From JAZKFT01 sp040386335 (GTDB lineage: Bacteria > Bacteroidota > Bacteroidia > Chitinophagales > Chitinophagaceae): 64,000 nucleotides of DNA. Shown in pieces: positions 9,146 to 17,327 of the stretch. The position numbers and the translations under genes are program-made. The notes under the pieces were generated by a model. That model saw only the letters and a list, made by a program, of their open reading frames with translations, searched no databases and had not been told where the DNA came from. The stretch lies in NCBI GenBank assembly GCA_040386335.1, contig JAZKFT010000035.1, positions 62,001-126,000 on the forward strand. Reading direction: 5' to 3'. The first letter of the stretch is position 1, and each line of letters starts with the position of its first letter.

Positions 9146-9270
9146 CGTCATTGCGAGGGTTCGTGCCCGAAGCAATCCTCAGCCATTTGTTAACCTCTTT
9201 GTATCAAAAGCAGCTGTCATTACAAATAGCAGGGGATTGCCACGTCGGGGCAAGAACCCCTCCTCGCAAT
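9146..9270. repeat. Palindromic interspersed repeat with GTCATTGCGAGG end
   Basis: A left arm beginning CGTCATTGCGAGGG (9146-9184) is inverted and related to a right arm ending CTCCTCGCAAT (9229-9270). The arms are about 40 bases and share GGATTGC, GGCA and GAACCC blocks. A second copy is at 23500-23697. It carries no gene. A smaller hairpin, CTGAATC/GATTCAG, lies just before it (9098-9119). Confidence 0.7.
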
Positions 9271-9292
9271 ATCGGTTCTTATTATTATTGTC

Positions 9293-9317
9293 AGCAAATC
9301 ACAAATCCGAAATCAAT
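9293..9317. repeat. Heptad tract at cysJ stop
   Basis: Read on the minus strand, GATTTCG GATTTGT GATTTGC. The cysJ stop codon TGA is the start of the tract (TGATTTCG). It belongs to the GATTTNN set also seen after cysH and ptmE. Confidence 0.55.
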
Positions 9318-11004
9318 ACACATCCTTCTCGTACCTGCCTTCATCCTTCATTTTTTCCAGGTAAGCTTTGGCTTCTTCCTTGCTTAATTTCCCATGTTGT
9401 TCAATGATGTGCAAAATGGTGTTTTCCACGTCCACACTCATGGGGTCTTTCTTTCCGCAGATATAGATGTAGGCCCCGCTTTTTATCCAATCAAAAAGTG
9501 CTTCGGCATGCTCCAGCATTTTGTGTTGTACATAAATTTTTTCTTTCTGATCCCTGGAAAATGCCAGGTTCACTTTTGTAAGCACGCCCGTCTCATACCA
9601 GTTTTGTATTTCGGTTTGGTACAAGAAATCAGAAGCAAAATGTTGCTCACCAAAAAACAGCCAGTTACGGCCTGCGGCGCCCGTTGCATCCCGTTCTGCA
9701 AGAAAGGAACGGAAGCCGGCGATGCCTGTTCCAGGCCCGATCATGATCGTATCTTTCTCAGGTGCAGGCAGGCGGAAATGTTTATTCGCTTGTACAAAGA
9801 AATTGACATGGGCATTTTCAGGAAATGCATTCAGATAGTCGGAACACAGGCCAAATCTTTTTTGACCGCCGATGGTGTACTCATCCCTTGCAATGGTAAT
9901 ATGTACTTCACCGTCGTGAGCTGCCGGCGAAGATGCAATGGTATACAGCCTGGGTGAGATACCATTCAGGATATTTAATACCTGCTCAAACTGGGCAGTG
10001 TCTTTTACCGGGTAAATTTTCAACAAGTCGAGCAGGTCCATCCTGGTGTCGGGTATTTCCTGGCCGACTATTTTGCCATATTCTTTTACCAAACGGGTAG
10101 TAAGGTAAATAATGCTCAGCTTCTTATGTAGGAGGTCAAAAACCGTGTACTGGTCTTTTTTATGCTCCAGCTTTTTTACGGGGTCAACGCCGGTAAGGGC
10201 TATAATTGCTTCAACTATTAATAGAGGATTTTCAGGTACAACGCCAATGGAATCACCGCATTGATAAATCACGCCTTCGGCCGCAATTTCTATATGATGT
10301 GTCTCCTTGTTCGATCCCCTGTCGTTTAAATTAATATTGCTAATGACAGTGCCGGTATAAATCTTTTTACCTGCAGGTTTAGCGGGTGCAGGGACAACAA
10401 CTACTGCTTCTGTTTTTCTTTCTTCTGAAGACAATTGTTTGAGTACGCTGTCAAACCATGAATTCGCATCCTCATCATAATCCACATCGCATTTTTGTAT
10501 TGGTGCTATGCGCTTGCCACCGAGTTTGTTCAGCTGGTTGTCCACGTCCTCACCGGCCTTGCAATAGAGTGGGTAGGAAGTGTCGCCAAGCGCAAGTACA
10601 CTATATTTCAGCTTGTCGAGCTTAAAGCCGTTATTGTGGATATGGTCGTAAAATTTCTTTGCTGCATCGGGTGGATCGCCTTCGCCTTGTGTGCTGATCA
10701 CCGCCAGCAGGTATTCTTCTTTGGGCAGGTCTGTAAGCCGGTATTGGTCCAGTCCAATTACTTTTGGAAGGATACCTTTTTGTTTTACTTTATGTGCAAA
10801 ATCGGTCGCAAGTTTCTTGGAGTTGCCGGTTTCAGTTCCGTAAACGATGGTAAGTTTTTCAACCCCTCCTTTGGCAGGAACGGTGACTGGTTTTGTTTGC
10901 TGCGCAACAACGCCATTCAAATAACCGTTCAGCCAAATCAGTTCTTCTTTGGATGCAGAAGCAACGAGGTCGAGAAAGGTTTTAAGTTTTGTTTCGGTCA
11001 ACAT
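9313..11004 (-). CDS. cysJ: Sulfite reductase flavoprotein subunit
   Basis: A 563-residue diflavin reductase passing electrons from NADPH to CysI. The domains in order are a flavodoxin-like FMN domain (IVYGTETGNSKKLATDFA near 53, then the QGEGDPPDAA loop), an FAD-binding connecting domain (SPRLYTIASSP near 350) and an NADPH-binding domain (MIGPGTGIAGFRSFL near 424), ending in YEKDVY as CysJ proteins do. It starts 12 bases after the methyltransferase gene and is followed by cysI, the expected order. Somewhat shorter than E. coli CysJ (599), mostly in the N-terminal part. Confidence 0.95.
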   Translation of the reverse strand: MLTETKLKTFLDLVASASKEELIWLNGYLNGVVAQQTKPVTVPAKGGVEKLTIVYGTETGNSKKLATDFAHKVKQKGILPKVIGLDQYRLTDLPKEEYLLAVISTQGEGDPPDAAKKFYDHIHNNGFKLDKLKYSVLALGDTSYPLYCKAGEDVDNQLNKLGGKRIAPIQKCDVDYDEDANSWFDSVLKQLSSEERKTEAVVVVPAPAKPAGKKIYTGTVISNINLNDRGSNKETHHIEIAAEGVIYQCGDSIGVVPENPLLIVEAIIALTGVDPVKKLEHKKDQYTVFDLLHKKLSIIYLTTRLVKEYGKIVGQEIPDTRMDLLDLLKIYPVKDTAQFEQVLNILNGISPRLYTIASSPAAHDGEVHITIARDEYTIGGQKRFGLCSDYLNAFPENAHVNFFVQANKHFRLPAPEKDTIMIGPGTGIAGFRSFLAERDATGAAGRNWLFFGEQHFASDFLYQTEIQNWYETGVLTKVNLAFSRDQKEKIYVQHKMLEHAEALFDWIKSGAYIYICGKKDPMSVDVENTILHIIEQHGKLSKEEAKAYLEKMKDEGRYEKDVY

Positions 11005-11016
11005 TTTAAAAAGCGT

Positions 11017-11838
11017 TTATCTTGATTGTCTGGTATTTTCTATTGGCTTAAAATAGTATTGTTCGGTATCATTGTTCTCATTTTGAAACCAGGCAAACTG
11101 CCGGTGCAGTTCCACCACTTTACCGATAATTACGAGTGAGGGCGAGAGGAACGAACGGTTGGCTAATGTTTGGCTGTATTCATGTACCGGTGCGGTGTAC
11201 ACCTGTTGCAATGGTGTGGTAGCTTGTTCCACCACCGCGATCTGTTTGTCGCTGCCGATTCCATGGCTGATCAGTTTTTCTACCACGGTATCGAGTGTGC
11301 TGCTGCTCATATACAGTACCAGTGTATCGTGCGTGTTGGCCAGTTCTTTCCAATATTCGTCGGTAACAATATCCGATTTGTAATACGTGAGAAATCGTAC
11401 CGAAACCGCGTATCCCCGGGCCGTGAGCGGAATGCCTGCATAGGCGGCTGCACCAAGCGCTGCAGTAACACCAGGCACTATTTCGTATGGAATATGATGA
11501 TCAACAAGTGTTTGCAGTTCATCGAGTATATTCGAAAAAATGGTTACATCACCACCTTTCAGCCGGACGATCAGTTTGCCCTGGCTGGCATAGTGTATCA
11601 TCAACTGGTTAATATCCTGCTGTGGGGTGGAGCCGCTTTTATCATATTGTTTGCCCACGCAGATCACTTCGGCATCGGGGCGTACATAATCTTTTAAAAT
11701 AATTTCACTTACCAGCCTGTCAGTCAATACCACATCAGCCTGTTGAAGGTACCGCGCTGCCTTTACCGTAATCAATTCAGGATCTCCACTACCTGCTCCG
11801 GCAATGATCACTTTTCCTGTATGTAGATTATCTGGCAT
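11017..11838 (-). CDS. cobA: Uroporphyrinogen-III C-methyltransferase (SUMT)
   Basis: A 273-residue SAM-dependent methyltransferase making precorrin-2, the first committed step to siroheme. Motifs: VIIAGAGSGDPELITVKA (10-27), DVVLTDRLV, RLKGGDVTIF and EIVPGVTAALGAAAYAGIPL. It is a stand-alone SUMT without the N-terminal precorrin-2 dehydrogenase/ferrochelatase half of E. coli CysG, so the last two siroheme steps must be encoded elsewhere. A polar tail of about 30 residues extends past the core. Its place between cysK and cysJ argues for siroheme rather than cobalamin as the product. Confidence 0.93.
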   Translation of the reverse strand: MPDNLHTGKVIIAGAGSGDPELITVKAARYLQQADVVLTDRLVSEIILKDYVRPDAEVICVGKQYDKSGSTPQQDINQLMIHYASQGKLIVRLKGGDVTIFSNILDELQTLVDHHIPYEIVPGVTAALGAAAYAGIPLTARGYAVSVRFLTYYKSDIVTDEYWKELANTHDTLVLYMSSSTLDTVVEKLISHGIGSDKQIAVVEQATTPLQQVYTAPVHEYSQTLANRSFLSPSLVIIGKVVELHRQFAWFQNENNDTEQYYFKPIENTRQSR

Positions 11839-11854
11839 GTCTGAACCTGGATTT

Positions 11855-11880
11855 TGGTTGGTTATTAAGTTGATTAGGAT
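11855..11880. repeat. Octad tract in cysK-cobA spacer
   Basis: On the minus strand CTAATCAA CTTAATAA CCAACCAA, related to the ACCAATCA octads found at 21308, 28162 and 39044. Weak but in phase. Confidence 0.4.
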
Positions 11881-11888
11881 TTCCTGGT

Positions 11889-12800
11889 TTAGAATAATCC
11901 TTCGATTGACAAGTACCGTTCGCCGGTGTCGTAGTTAAAGGTGAGTACCCTGGAGCCTGCAGGTAATTCGGCTAATTTCTTAGCCGTAGCAGCCAGCGAG
12001 GCGCCTGTAGAAATGCCTGCCAGGATGCCTGCTTCTTTCGCGATGCGTTGTGTAAAGGCAAATGCTTCCTCTTTTGAAACCTGTATTACACCATCAAGGA
12101 TGCCGGTATTTAAGATGCCCGGAACAAAGCCTGCGCCAATACCCTGGATCGGGTGTGGTGCAGGGCTTCCCCCGCTTAACACAGGGCTCAGCTCAGGCTC
12201 CACAGCAAACACTTTCAGGTGAGGGAACCGGGCTTTTAATATTTCCGCCACGCCTGTGATATGTCCACCAGTTCCTACACCAGTAATGAGGTAGTCAAGG
12301 CCTTCAGGAAAATCGTTGAATATCTCTACAGCCGTGGTGAGCCGGTGTACTTCCGTATTCGCAGCATTATTAAACTGCTGTGGCATCCAGGAATTGGGGG
12401 TGGTTTCGGTTAATTCAGTCGCCTTTTCAATGGCGCCTTTCATGCCTTTTTCACGGGGTGTCAAAACAAAATCTGCCCCGTAGATACTCATCAGTTTGCG
12501 ACGCTCGATGCTCATACTTTCGGGCATAACCAAAATGAGTTTGTACCCTTTTACCGCAGCAACCAATGCCAGCCCAATGCCTGTGTTGCCACTGGTTGGT
12601 TCAATGATGATGCTGTCTTTATTTAGTAACCCTTTTTGTTCTGCATCCTCGATCATAGCCAAAGCGATACGATCCTTGATGCTGGCGCCCGGGTTATTTC
12701 GTTCCAGTTTTATCCAAACTTCATGGTCACCACCAAACAGTTTGCTGATGTTTACATGCGGCGTATTCCCGATAGTCTCTAAAATATTATTTGCTTTCAT
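11889..12800 (-). CDS. cysK: Cysteine synthase (O-acetylserine sulfhydrylase)
   Basis: A 303-residue fold-type II PLP enzyme joining sulfide to O-acetylserine. NPGASIKDR gives the PLP lysine K42, PTSGNTGIGLA (68-78) binds the substrate carboxylate, GTGGHITGV holds the phosphate and GISTGAS binds near the pyridine nitrogen. These fit the CysK subgroup better than CysM. The serine acetyltransferase gene lies directly upstream in the operon. The length is usual for the family (about 300-323). Confidence 0.95.
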   Translation of the reverse strand: MKANNILETIGNTPHVNISKLFGGDHEVWIKLERNNPGASIKDRIALAMIEDAEQKGLLNKDSIIIEPTSGNTGIGLALVAAVKGYKLILVMPESMSIERRKLMSIYGADFVLTPREKGMKGAIEKATELTETTPNSWMPQQFNNAANTEVHRLTTAVEIFNDFPEGLDYLITGVGTGGHITGVAEILKARFPHLKVFAVEPELSPVLSGGSPAPHPIQGIGAGFVPGILNTGILDGVIQVSKEEAFAFTQRIAKEAGILAGISTGASLAATAKKLAELPAGSRVLTFNYDTGERYLSIEGLF

Positions 12801-12895
12801 TACTAAGATTAAAGGATGTTGGGATTATTGGATTTTTTTGATTTGAATTTCGTTTGAAGCGGTTTATACGATTTTCAGATTTTGGTTGGTGGTTT

Positions 12896-12931
12896 AAAAC
12901 CTCTGAACTTCTAAACCCTAAACCTCTGCTA
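12896..12931. repeat. Heptad tract at cysE stop
   Basis: On the minus strand AGAGGTT TAGGGTT TAGAAGT TCAGAGG directly follows and includes the cysE stop TAG. The units are degenerate but keep a 7-base step. Confidence 0.5.
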
Positions 12932-13762
12932 TATCACAAAATTGAGTCCCTCCGGCAGTGGGTTGTTATCCCTTATTGCCAGTTCGCTTTTATGGTAAAC
13001 GATCGAGTGGGAGGGGACGCTGGTGGTAAGCCATACATTGCCACCGATCACGCTGTCGCGGCCTACAACGGTTTCTCCGCCAAGTATCGTTGCGCCCGAA
13101 TAAATGATCACATTGTCCTGGATCGTAGGATGGCGTTTAACTTTTGCCAGTTCTTTGCTCACGTTCAATGCACCCAACGTAACACCCTGGTAGATCTTTA
13201 CATTGTTGCCGATCACGGTGGTTTCACCAATCACAATGCCCGTACCATGGTCGATGAAAAATGAGCCGCCAATACTGGCACCGGGATGAATATCGATACC
13301 GGTTTTGCTATGCGCATACTCCGTAAATATCCTTGGCAAAATCTTTACTCCCTGCTTGTACAACTGGTGCGACAGGCGATATACAGTGGTTGCATAAAAT
13401 CCCGGGTAAGCCATGATGACTTCCTGTATCGACTGGGCCGCAGGATCAAATTCAGTAATGGCTTCGGCATCACTCATCAGGTCGTTGTATAGCGAAGGCA
13501 AATCATTAAAAAAGTTCTCTGTCACGGCCTGGGCCTTATCACCATCCAGCAATACATCATAGATCAGGCTGGAAAAATGGCTTTTCAGGGATTCAAATTC
13601 TTTCTCAAACTTTCCCAGGTTTTGCTGCTTGCTGATGTTGGGAAGAAACAGCAAGTCAAAAATCTGGTCGATAAATTGCTCGGCCAGTTCCTTATCCGGG
13701 AATGCAACAAATTTCTTTTGATTGCAGGTGAAAAGCTGTTGTATAAATGCTTGTTGTGACAT
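12929..13762 (-). CDS. cysE: Serine O-acetyltransferase, EpsC type
   Basis: A 277-residue enzyme that acetylates serine for cysteine synthesis. The N-terminal half is helical and the C-terminal half is a left-handed beta-helix of hexapeptide repeats: DIHPGASIGGSFFIDHGTG, VVIG-type turns, then GNNVKIYQGVTLGAL and PTIQDNVIIYSGATILGG. The catalytic His is in the IDHGTG segment. It lacks the long C-terminal tail of E. coli CysE that sits in the CysK active site and ends GLNFVI, so cysteine-synthase complex formation is possible through the terminal Ile but not certain. Confidence 0.93.
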   Translation of the reverse strand: MSQQAFIQQLFTCNQKKFVAFPDKELAEQFIDQIFDLLFLPNISKQQNLGKFEKEFESLKSHFSSLIYDVLLDGDKAQAVTENFFNDLPSLYNDLMSDAEAITEFDPAAQSIQEVIMAYPGFYATTVYRLSHQLYKQGVKILPRIFTEYAHSKTGIDIHPGASIGGSFFIDHGTGIVIGETTVIGNNVKIYQGVTLGALNVSKELAKVKRHPTIQDNVIIYSGATILGGETVVGRDSVIGGNVWLTTSVPSHSIVYHKSELAIRDNNPLPEGLNFVI

Positions 13763-13812
13763 CGGTGGTTTTTGTCAGTTGGTGCTAAATATTCATATTA
13801 AATACCTCCTCT

Positions 13813-13861
13813 CTACTCGCTACTTACTCCTCACTACTTGCTCCTCACTACTTGCTGCTAT
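13813..13861. repeat. Seven heptads in cysN-cysE spacer
   Basis: Clear 7-base tandem repeat: CTACTCG CTACTTA CTCCTCA CTACTTG CTCCTCA CTACTTG CTGCTAT. The last unit overlaps the cysN stop codon (CTA, read TAG on the minus strand). This is the cleanest tract in the window. Confidence 0.85.
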
Positions 13862-15099
13862 TGTATCATACAGGCGCCCACCGTTACATTGCTGGTTTCA
13901 TCTATCAAAATAGCGCCGCCATTTACCCTTAAATTTTTGTACGAATCAAAAGAAACAGGTGAGGCCGTTTTGATCGTGGCTTTAATGATGTCATTGAGAT
14001 TTGCCTGCTCCGGCGCTGGTTCTTTTTCCAAAGAATTTACATTGAGTTTGTACTCAATATCTTTTACAACAGCTCTTGTTACACGGCTGTTTATCTGCAG
14101 GTAATATTTGTTACCGGGAATCAGTGGCTTGTTACCCATCCAGCACAACAATACTTCCAATTCGTTTTCCACTCTTGGCTGATTGTTGGACAATACAATG
14201 GTATCGCCCCGGCTTACATCCACATCGTCCTGCAAGTGCAGTACTACGCTTTGCGGCGCAAATGCTTCATCTATTTCTTTTCCCCCGATCTCTATGGCTT
14301 TGATGGTACTCGTAACACCTGACGGAAGTACAGTGACTGCATCGCCTTTTTTGTAAATGCCACTCACTACTTTGCCGGCATAACCGCGGTAGTCGTGTAA
14401 ATCTTCGGTTTGAGGGCGAATAACATACTGTACCGGGAACCTCGCATCGGCAAGATTAATGTCGTTTTGTACTTCTACATTTTCAAGAATCTCCAACAGC
14501 GAGTCACCATCGTACCATGGATATTTATCCGATTTGTCAACAATGTTGTCGCCATTCAGTGCGCTGATAGGGATATAGGTGATATCCTTCAAACCCAATG
14601 ATTTTGCTACCTGGGCATAATCAATAACGATATTATTATACACATCTTCCGAATAATCAACCAGGTCCATTTTATTAATGGCTACCACCACATGCGGAAT
14701 GTTGAGCAGTGATGCGATGATGGAATGACGACGGGTTTGCTCTGCCACACCATTGCGGGCATCTACGAGGATGATCGCCAGGTCGCTGTTGCTGGCGCCG
14801 GTCACCATGTTGCGGGTGTACTGCACGTGGCCGGGCGCATCAGCAATAATGAACTTGCGTTTGGGCGTAGAAAAATATTTGTAGGCAATATCGATAGTAA
14901 TGCCCTGTTCTCTTTCTGCACGCAAACCATCCGTCAGTAAAGCCAGGTCGATCTCGCCATCTTCGCGGTTTTTTGTTTGCTTTTCAATCGCTTCCAGTTG
15001 GTCGATCAATATCGACTTGCTGTCGTACAGCAGGCGTCCGATCAAAGTACTTTTGCCATCATCTACACTACCTGCGGTTATAAATCTTAGTATGTCCAT
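13858..15099 (-). CDS. cysN: Sulfate adenylyltransferase GTPase subunit
   Basis: A 413-residue translation-factor-type GTPase that drives APS formation by CysD. GTPase motifs: G1 AGSVDDGKST (9-18), G3 DAPGH near 90, G4 NKMD near 145, and a SALNGDNI segment. Two beta-barrel domains follow. There is no fused C-terminal APS kinase, as occurs in some CysNC proteins, which matches the APS-type reductase CysH in this operon. Slightly shorter than E. coli CysN (475). cysD is immediately upstream. Confidence 0.95.
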   Translation of the reverse strand: MDILRFITAGSVDDGKSTLIGRLLYDSKSILIDQLEAIEKQTKNREDGEIDLALLTDGLRAEREQGITIDIAYKYFSTPKRKFIIADAPGHVQYTRNMVTGASNSDLAIILVDARNGVAEQTRRHSIIASLLNIPHVVVAINKMDLVDYSEDVYNNIVIDYAQVAKSLGLKDITYIPISALNGDNIVDKSDKYPWYDGDSLLEILENVEVQNDINLADARFPVQYVIRPQTEDLHDYRGYAGKVVSGIYKKGDAVTVLPSGVTSTIKAIEIGGKEIDEAFAPQSVVLHLQDDVDVSRGDTIVLSNNQPRVENELEVLLCWMGNKPLIPGNKYYLQINSRVTRAVVKDIEYKLNVNSLEKEPAPEQANLNDIIKATIKTASPVSFDSYKNLRVNGGAILIDETSNVTVGACMIQ

Positions 15100-15116
15100 G
15101 GTTTTTATTTTTTTTC

Positions 15117-15229
15117 GTGAATGGTGAGACGTGAGCGGTGAGCGATCTGTTGTTAGGTAATGAGTTATCAGTGATGAGTCTCAGGATGTGAATGAATGAT
15201 GTAATTACTCACGGCTCACAATTCACGAA
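15117..15229. repeat. Inverted heptad tracts in cysD-cysN spacer
   Basis: GAATGGT GAGACGT GAGCGGT GAGCGAT on the left, and CTCACGG CTCACAA TTCACGA on the right. GTGAGC on the left is the reverse complement of GCTCAC on the right, so the two tracts could pair. Confidence 0.65.
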
Positions 15230-15235
15230 TAAGGG

Positions 15236-16144
15236 TTAGAAATATCCGTTTTTCTTTCTGTCTTCCATCGCTGCTTCGCTAACGCGGTCATCTATCCTTG
15301 TTTCACCACGTTCACTGGTTTTGGTAGCGATAATTTCGTTAATTATATCGTCGATCACGGTGGCTTGCGATTCTACAGCAGCGGTGCAGGTCATGTCGCC
15401 TACTGTGCGGTAGCGCACTTTTTTAATGCTCACTTTATCTTCGGGTGCGAGTACAATAAATTCTGATGTGGCCACCAGCTGGCCTTCCCATTCCAGTACT
15501 TCTCTTTCATGGGCAAAGTAGATAGATGGCAATGCAATTTTCTCACGGCGTATGTAATTCCAGATGTCCAGTTCAGTCCAGTTGCTGATGGGGAACACGC
15601 GAACATTTTCGCCTTTATCGATACGGCCATTATAAGTGTTCCAGAGCTCCGGGCGCTGACGCTTTGGATCCCATTGGCCAAACTCGTCGCGAACAGAAAA
15701 TATGCGCTCTTTTGCACGGGCTTTTTCTTCATCACGCCTGGCGCCCCCGATGCATGCATCGAACTTAAATTCCTCGATGGTATCCAGCAAGGTGTAAGTC
15801 TGCAGCGCATTACGGCTGGCAAATTTGCCTTTTTGTTCTGTCAGGTTTTTGGCTTTGATCGTGTCTTCGACTTTTCTCACAATGAGCTTTTCACCAATCT
15901 CACTGGCCAGGTTATCCCTGAAATCGAGTGCTTCCTGGAAATTGTGACCGGTATCAATATGAACCAGTGGAAATGGGAATTTTCCAGGACGGAAAGCCTT
16001 TAATGCAAGGTGAACCATTACGATAGAATCTTTGCCACCACTGAATAGTAAAGCGGGGCGCTCAAACTGCCCGGCCACTTCACGAAAGATGTGAATGGAC
16101 TCGGACTCCAATTGTTCTAAATAATCTAAACTGTGTTTGCTCAT
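15236..16144 (-). CDS. cysD: Sulfate adenylyltransferase catalytic subunit
   Basis: A 302-residue ATP pyrophosphatase-type enzyme making APS from sulfate and ATP. The frame stays open to 16297, but the extra 51 residues are basic and come from palindromic spacer DNA. The ATG at 16144 gives MSKHSLDYLEQLESESIHIF and exactly the length of E. coli CysD. Motifs: PP-loop SGGKDS (35-40), HIDTGHNF near 72, and GGARRDEEKARAKERIFS. It acts as a heterodimer with CysN, whose gene follows. Confidence 0.95.
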   Translation of the reverse strand: MSKHSLDYLEQLESESIHIFREVAGQFERPALLFSGGKDSIVMVHLALKAFRPGKFPFPLVHIDTGHNFQEALDFRDNLASEIGEKLIVRKVEDTIKAKNLTEQKGKFASRNALQTYTLLDTIEEFKFDACIGGARRDEEKARAKERIFSVRDEFGQWDPKRQRPELWNTYNGRIDKGENVRVFPISNWTELDIWNYIRREKIALPSIYFAHEREVLEWEGQLVATSEFIVLAPEDKVSIKKVRYRTVGDMTCTAAVESQATVIDDIINEIIATKTSERGETRIDDRVSEAAMEDRKKNGYF

Positions 16145-16161
16145 TTGGTATTTTTTAATGT

Positions 16162-16274
16162 GCGGCCACATTGGGCCGCCCCTACTTGATTCTTGTTTTC
16201 TTGTTGCTTGAACCTTTACTTTTCGTTTATGCCACATGGGCCTCACCCTCTTATCCCTCTCCTCGCGGAGAGGG
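16162..16274. repeat. Two REP-like palindromes in cysH-cysD spacer
   Basis: GCGGCC-N6-GGCCGC lies at 16162-16179, and a perfect CCCTCTCC-TCGC-GGAGAGGG hairpin at 16255-16274. Both sit in the 241-base spacer and produce the false N-terminal extension of cysD. They could also reduce or stabilise downstream mRNA. Confidence 0.6.
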
Positions 16275-16354
16275 GCGGTGCTTTTGTACTTCTCCAAACA
16301 TTAGTTCTTCCACATCGGCATTTGTTCAGTCCCCGGCTTTTACCCCCACATCAT

Positions 16355-16389
16355 AAATCACAAATCATAAATCATAAATCCGAAATCAT
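16355..16389. repeat. AAATCNN heptad tract at cysH stop
   Basis: AAATCAC AAATCAT AAATCAT AAATCCG AAATCAT in exact 7-base phase. The cysH stop codon (TCA at 16386-16388, read TGA) lies inside the last unit. Confidence 0.8.
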
Positions 16390-17099
16390 TTCTCATGTAA
16401 CCCACATTCCTTTTTATCCGCATCCTCCCACCACCAGCGGCCGGCACGAAAATCTTCGCCGGGTTTGATGGCACGGGTACAGGGCGCACAGCCAATACTT
16501 ACAAAACCTCGGTCGTGTAAGGGATTGTATGGAATGTTATGTTCACTTATATATGCTTTTACATCTTCTGTGCTCCAATGCAAAATCGGGTGGTACTTGA
16601 TAATATTATTGGTGGCATCCCATTCAAACTGTTGCAGATCGTGGCGGGCGGCAGAATGTTCTGCACGAAGACCGGTCACCCAAACAGCATTTCCGGCTAA
16701 TGCCCTTTTCAGTGGCTCTACTTTTCTTATGTGGCAACAGGACTTCCTGTTCTCTACCGATTCGTAAAAAGCATTGGGGCCGTTTTGTACTATAAATTTT
16801 TCAAGGTGCGATGCATCGGGATAATAGGCCTTGATGCTGGTGCTGTATCGTGTATTGGTACTGCTCCAAACAGAATACGTTTCGGCAAATAACCGGCCTG
16901 TATCTAATGTAAAAATGCTGATGGGAATGTTGTTGGCCAATATATCGTGGCTGATCACCTGGTCTTCGAAACTGAAGCTGGATGAGAAAGTTACCTGGCC
17001 GGGAAATTGACCGGAGAGCAGTGCTAAAGTCTCCTGGATACTGAGACCGGCGGTCTTTTGCTGTAGTGCTGTTATGTTATTATCTGCGGAGTTTGCCAT
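16386..17099 (-). CDS. cysH: Assimilatory APS reductase
   Basis: A 237-residue thioredoxin- or glutathione-dependent reductase that makes sulfite. CC at 121-122 (RKSCCHIRK) and CAPC at 204-207 are the two cysteine pairs that ligate a [4Fe-4S] cluster, the mark of enzymes using APS rather than PAPS. The catalytic cysteine C232 lies in the C-terminal ECGLH motif. This agrees with the lack of an APS kinase (cysC) in the operon. It is the first structural gene, 62 bases after a cysteine-containing leader peptide. Confidence 0.95.
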   Translation of the reverse strand: MANSADNNITALQQKTAGLSIQETLALLSGQFPGQVTFSSSFSFEDQVISHDILANNIPISIFTLDTGRLFAETYSVWSSTNTRYSTSIKAYYPDASHLEKFIVQNGPNAFYESVENRKSCCHIRKVEPLKRALAGNAVWVTGLRAEHSAARHDLQQFEWDATNNIIKYHPILHWSTEDVKAYISEHNIPYNPLHDRGFVSIGCAPCTRAIKPGEDFRAGRWWWEDADKKECGLHEK

Positions 17100-17144
17100 G
17101 TTTGTCGTAAACTTTTTTATGAAAAATGAACCTGGGACCTGATG

Positions 17145-17223
17145 CTATGGTGTGCGAAAGATCAGCAGCGTTTGCTGAAACAGAACATGCACACTGGCAT
17201 TATGGAGGAATTCATTCGCATAG
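17145..17223 (-). promoter_or_regulatory. Candidate attenuator: mutually exclusive leader pairings
   Basis: In the leader RNA, GCACAC just after the leader-peptide stop (17155-17150) can pair with GTGTGC (17194-17189), which spans the Val13-Cys14 codons. The overlapping TTCGCA (17158-17153) can instead pair with TGCGAA (17220-17215) at the beginning of the peptide, extended by CTATG/CATAG. The two pairings share bases and exclude each other, so ribosome position on the Cys codons could choose between them. I see no downstream stem with a U run, so control of cysH translation is as likely as termination. Confidence 0.45.
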
Positions 17224-17230
17224 TTTTCAT
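17162..17230 (-). CDS. Cysteine-containing leader peptide of the cys operon
   Basis: A 22-codon frame on the minus strand from ATG at 17230 to TGA at 17162-17164, starting about 18 bases after the predicted transcription start and ending 62 bases before cysH. It begins MKTMRMNSSIMPV and ends CMFCFSKRC, with Cys at positions 14, 17 and 22, the last just before the stop. Internal in-frame ATGs could start a shorter form. Three Cys in nine codons upstream of a cysteine biosynthesis operon is the pattern of an attenuation leader. Translation is not proven. Confidence 0.65.
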   Translation of the reverse strand: MKTMRMNSSIMPVCMFCFSKRC

Positions 17231-17253
17231 GTATTGTCTACAACAATGGTGGA

Positions 17254-17284
17254 CAAAGATAGGCCCCGATTTGGAACTGCCAAA
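17254..17284 (-). promoter_or_regulatory. Promoter of the cys operon
   Basis: On the minus strand TTTG (17284-17281), a 19-base spacer and TATCTTTG (17261-17254). This matches both elements and the spacing of the Bacteroidota housekeeping promoter. Transcription would start near 17248, giving a leader of about 150 bases before cysH. Confidence 0.75.
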
Positions 17285-17327
17285 AATAATTTCTACTGAC
17301 TTGGTGGACATTTATTTGGATGGGCCA

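Noticed and set aside
13813..13861. Possible CRISPR array
   Set aside because: The units are 7 bases long without spacers, so it is a simple tandem tract.
16145..16297. 51-residue N-terminal extension of cysD
   Set aside because: It is encoded by spacer palindromes, and the ATG at 16144 gives exactly the family length.
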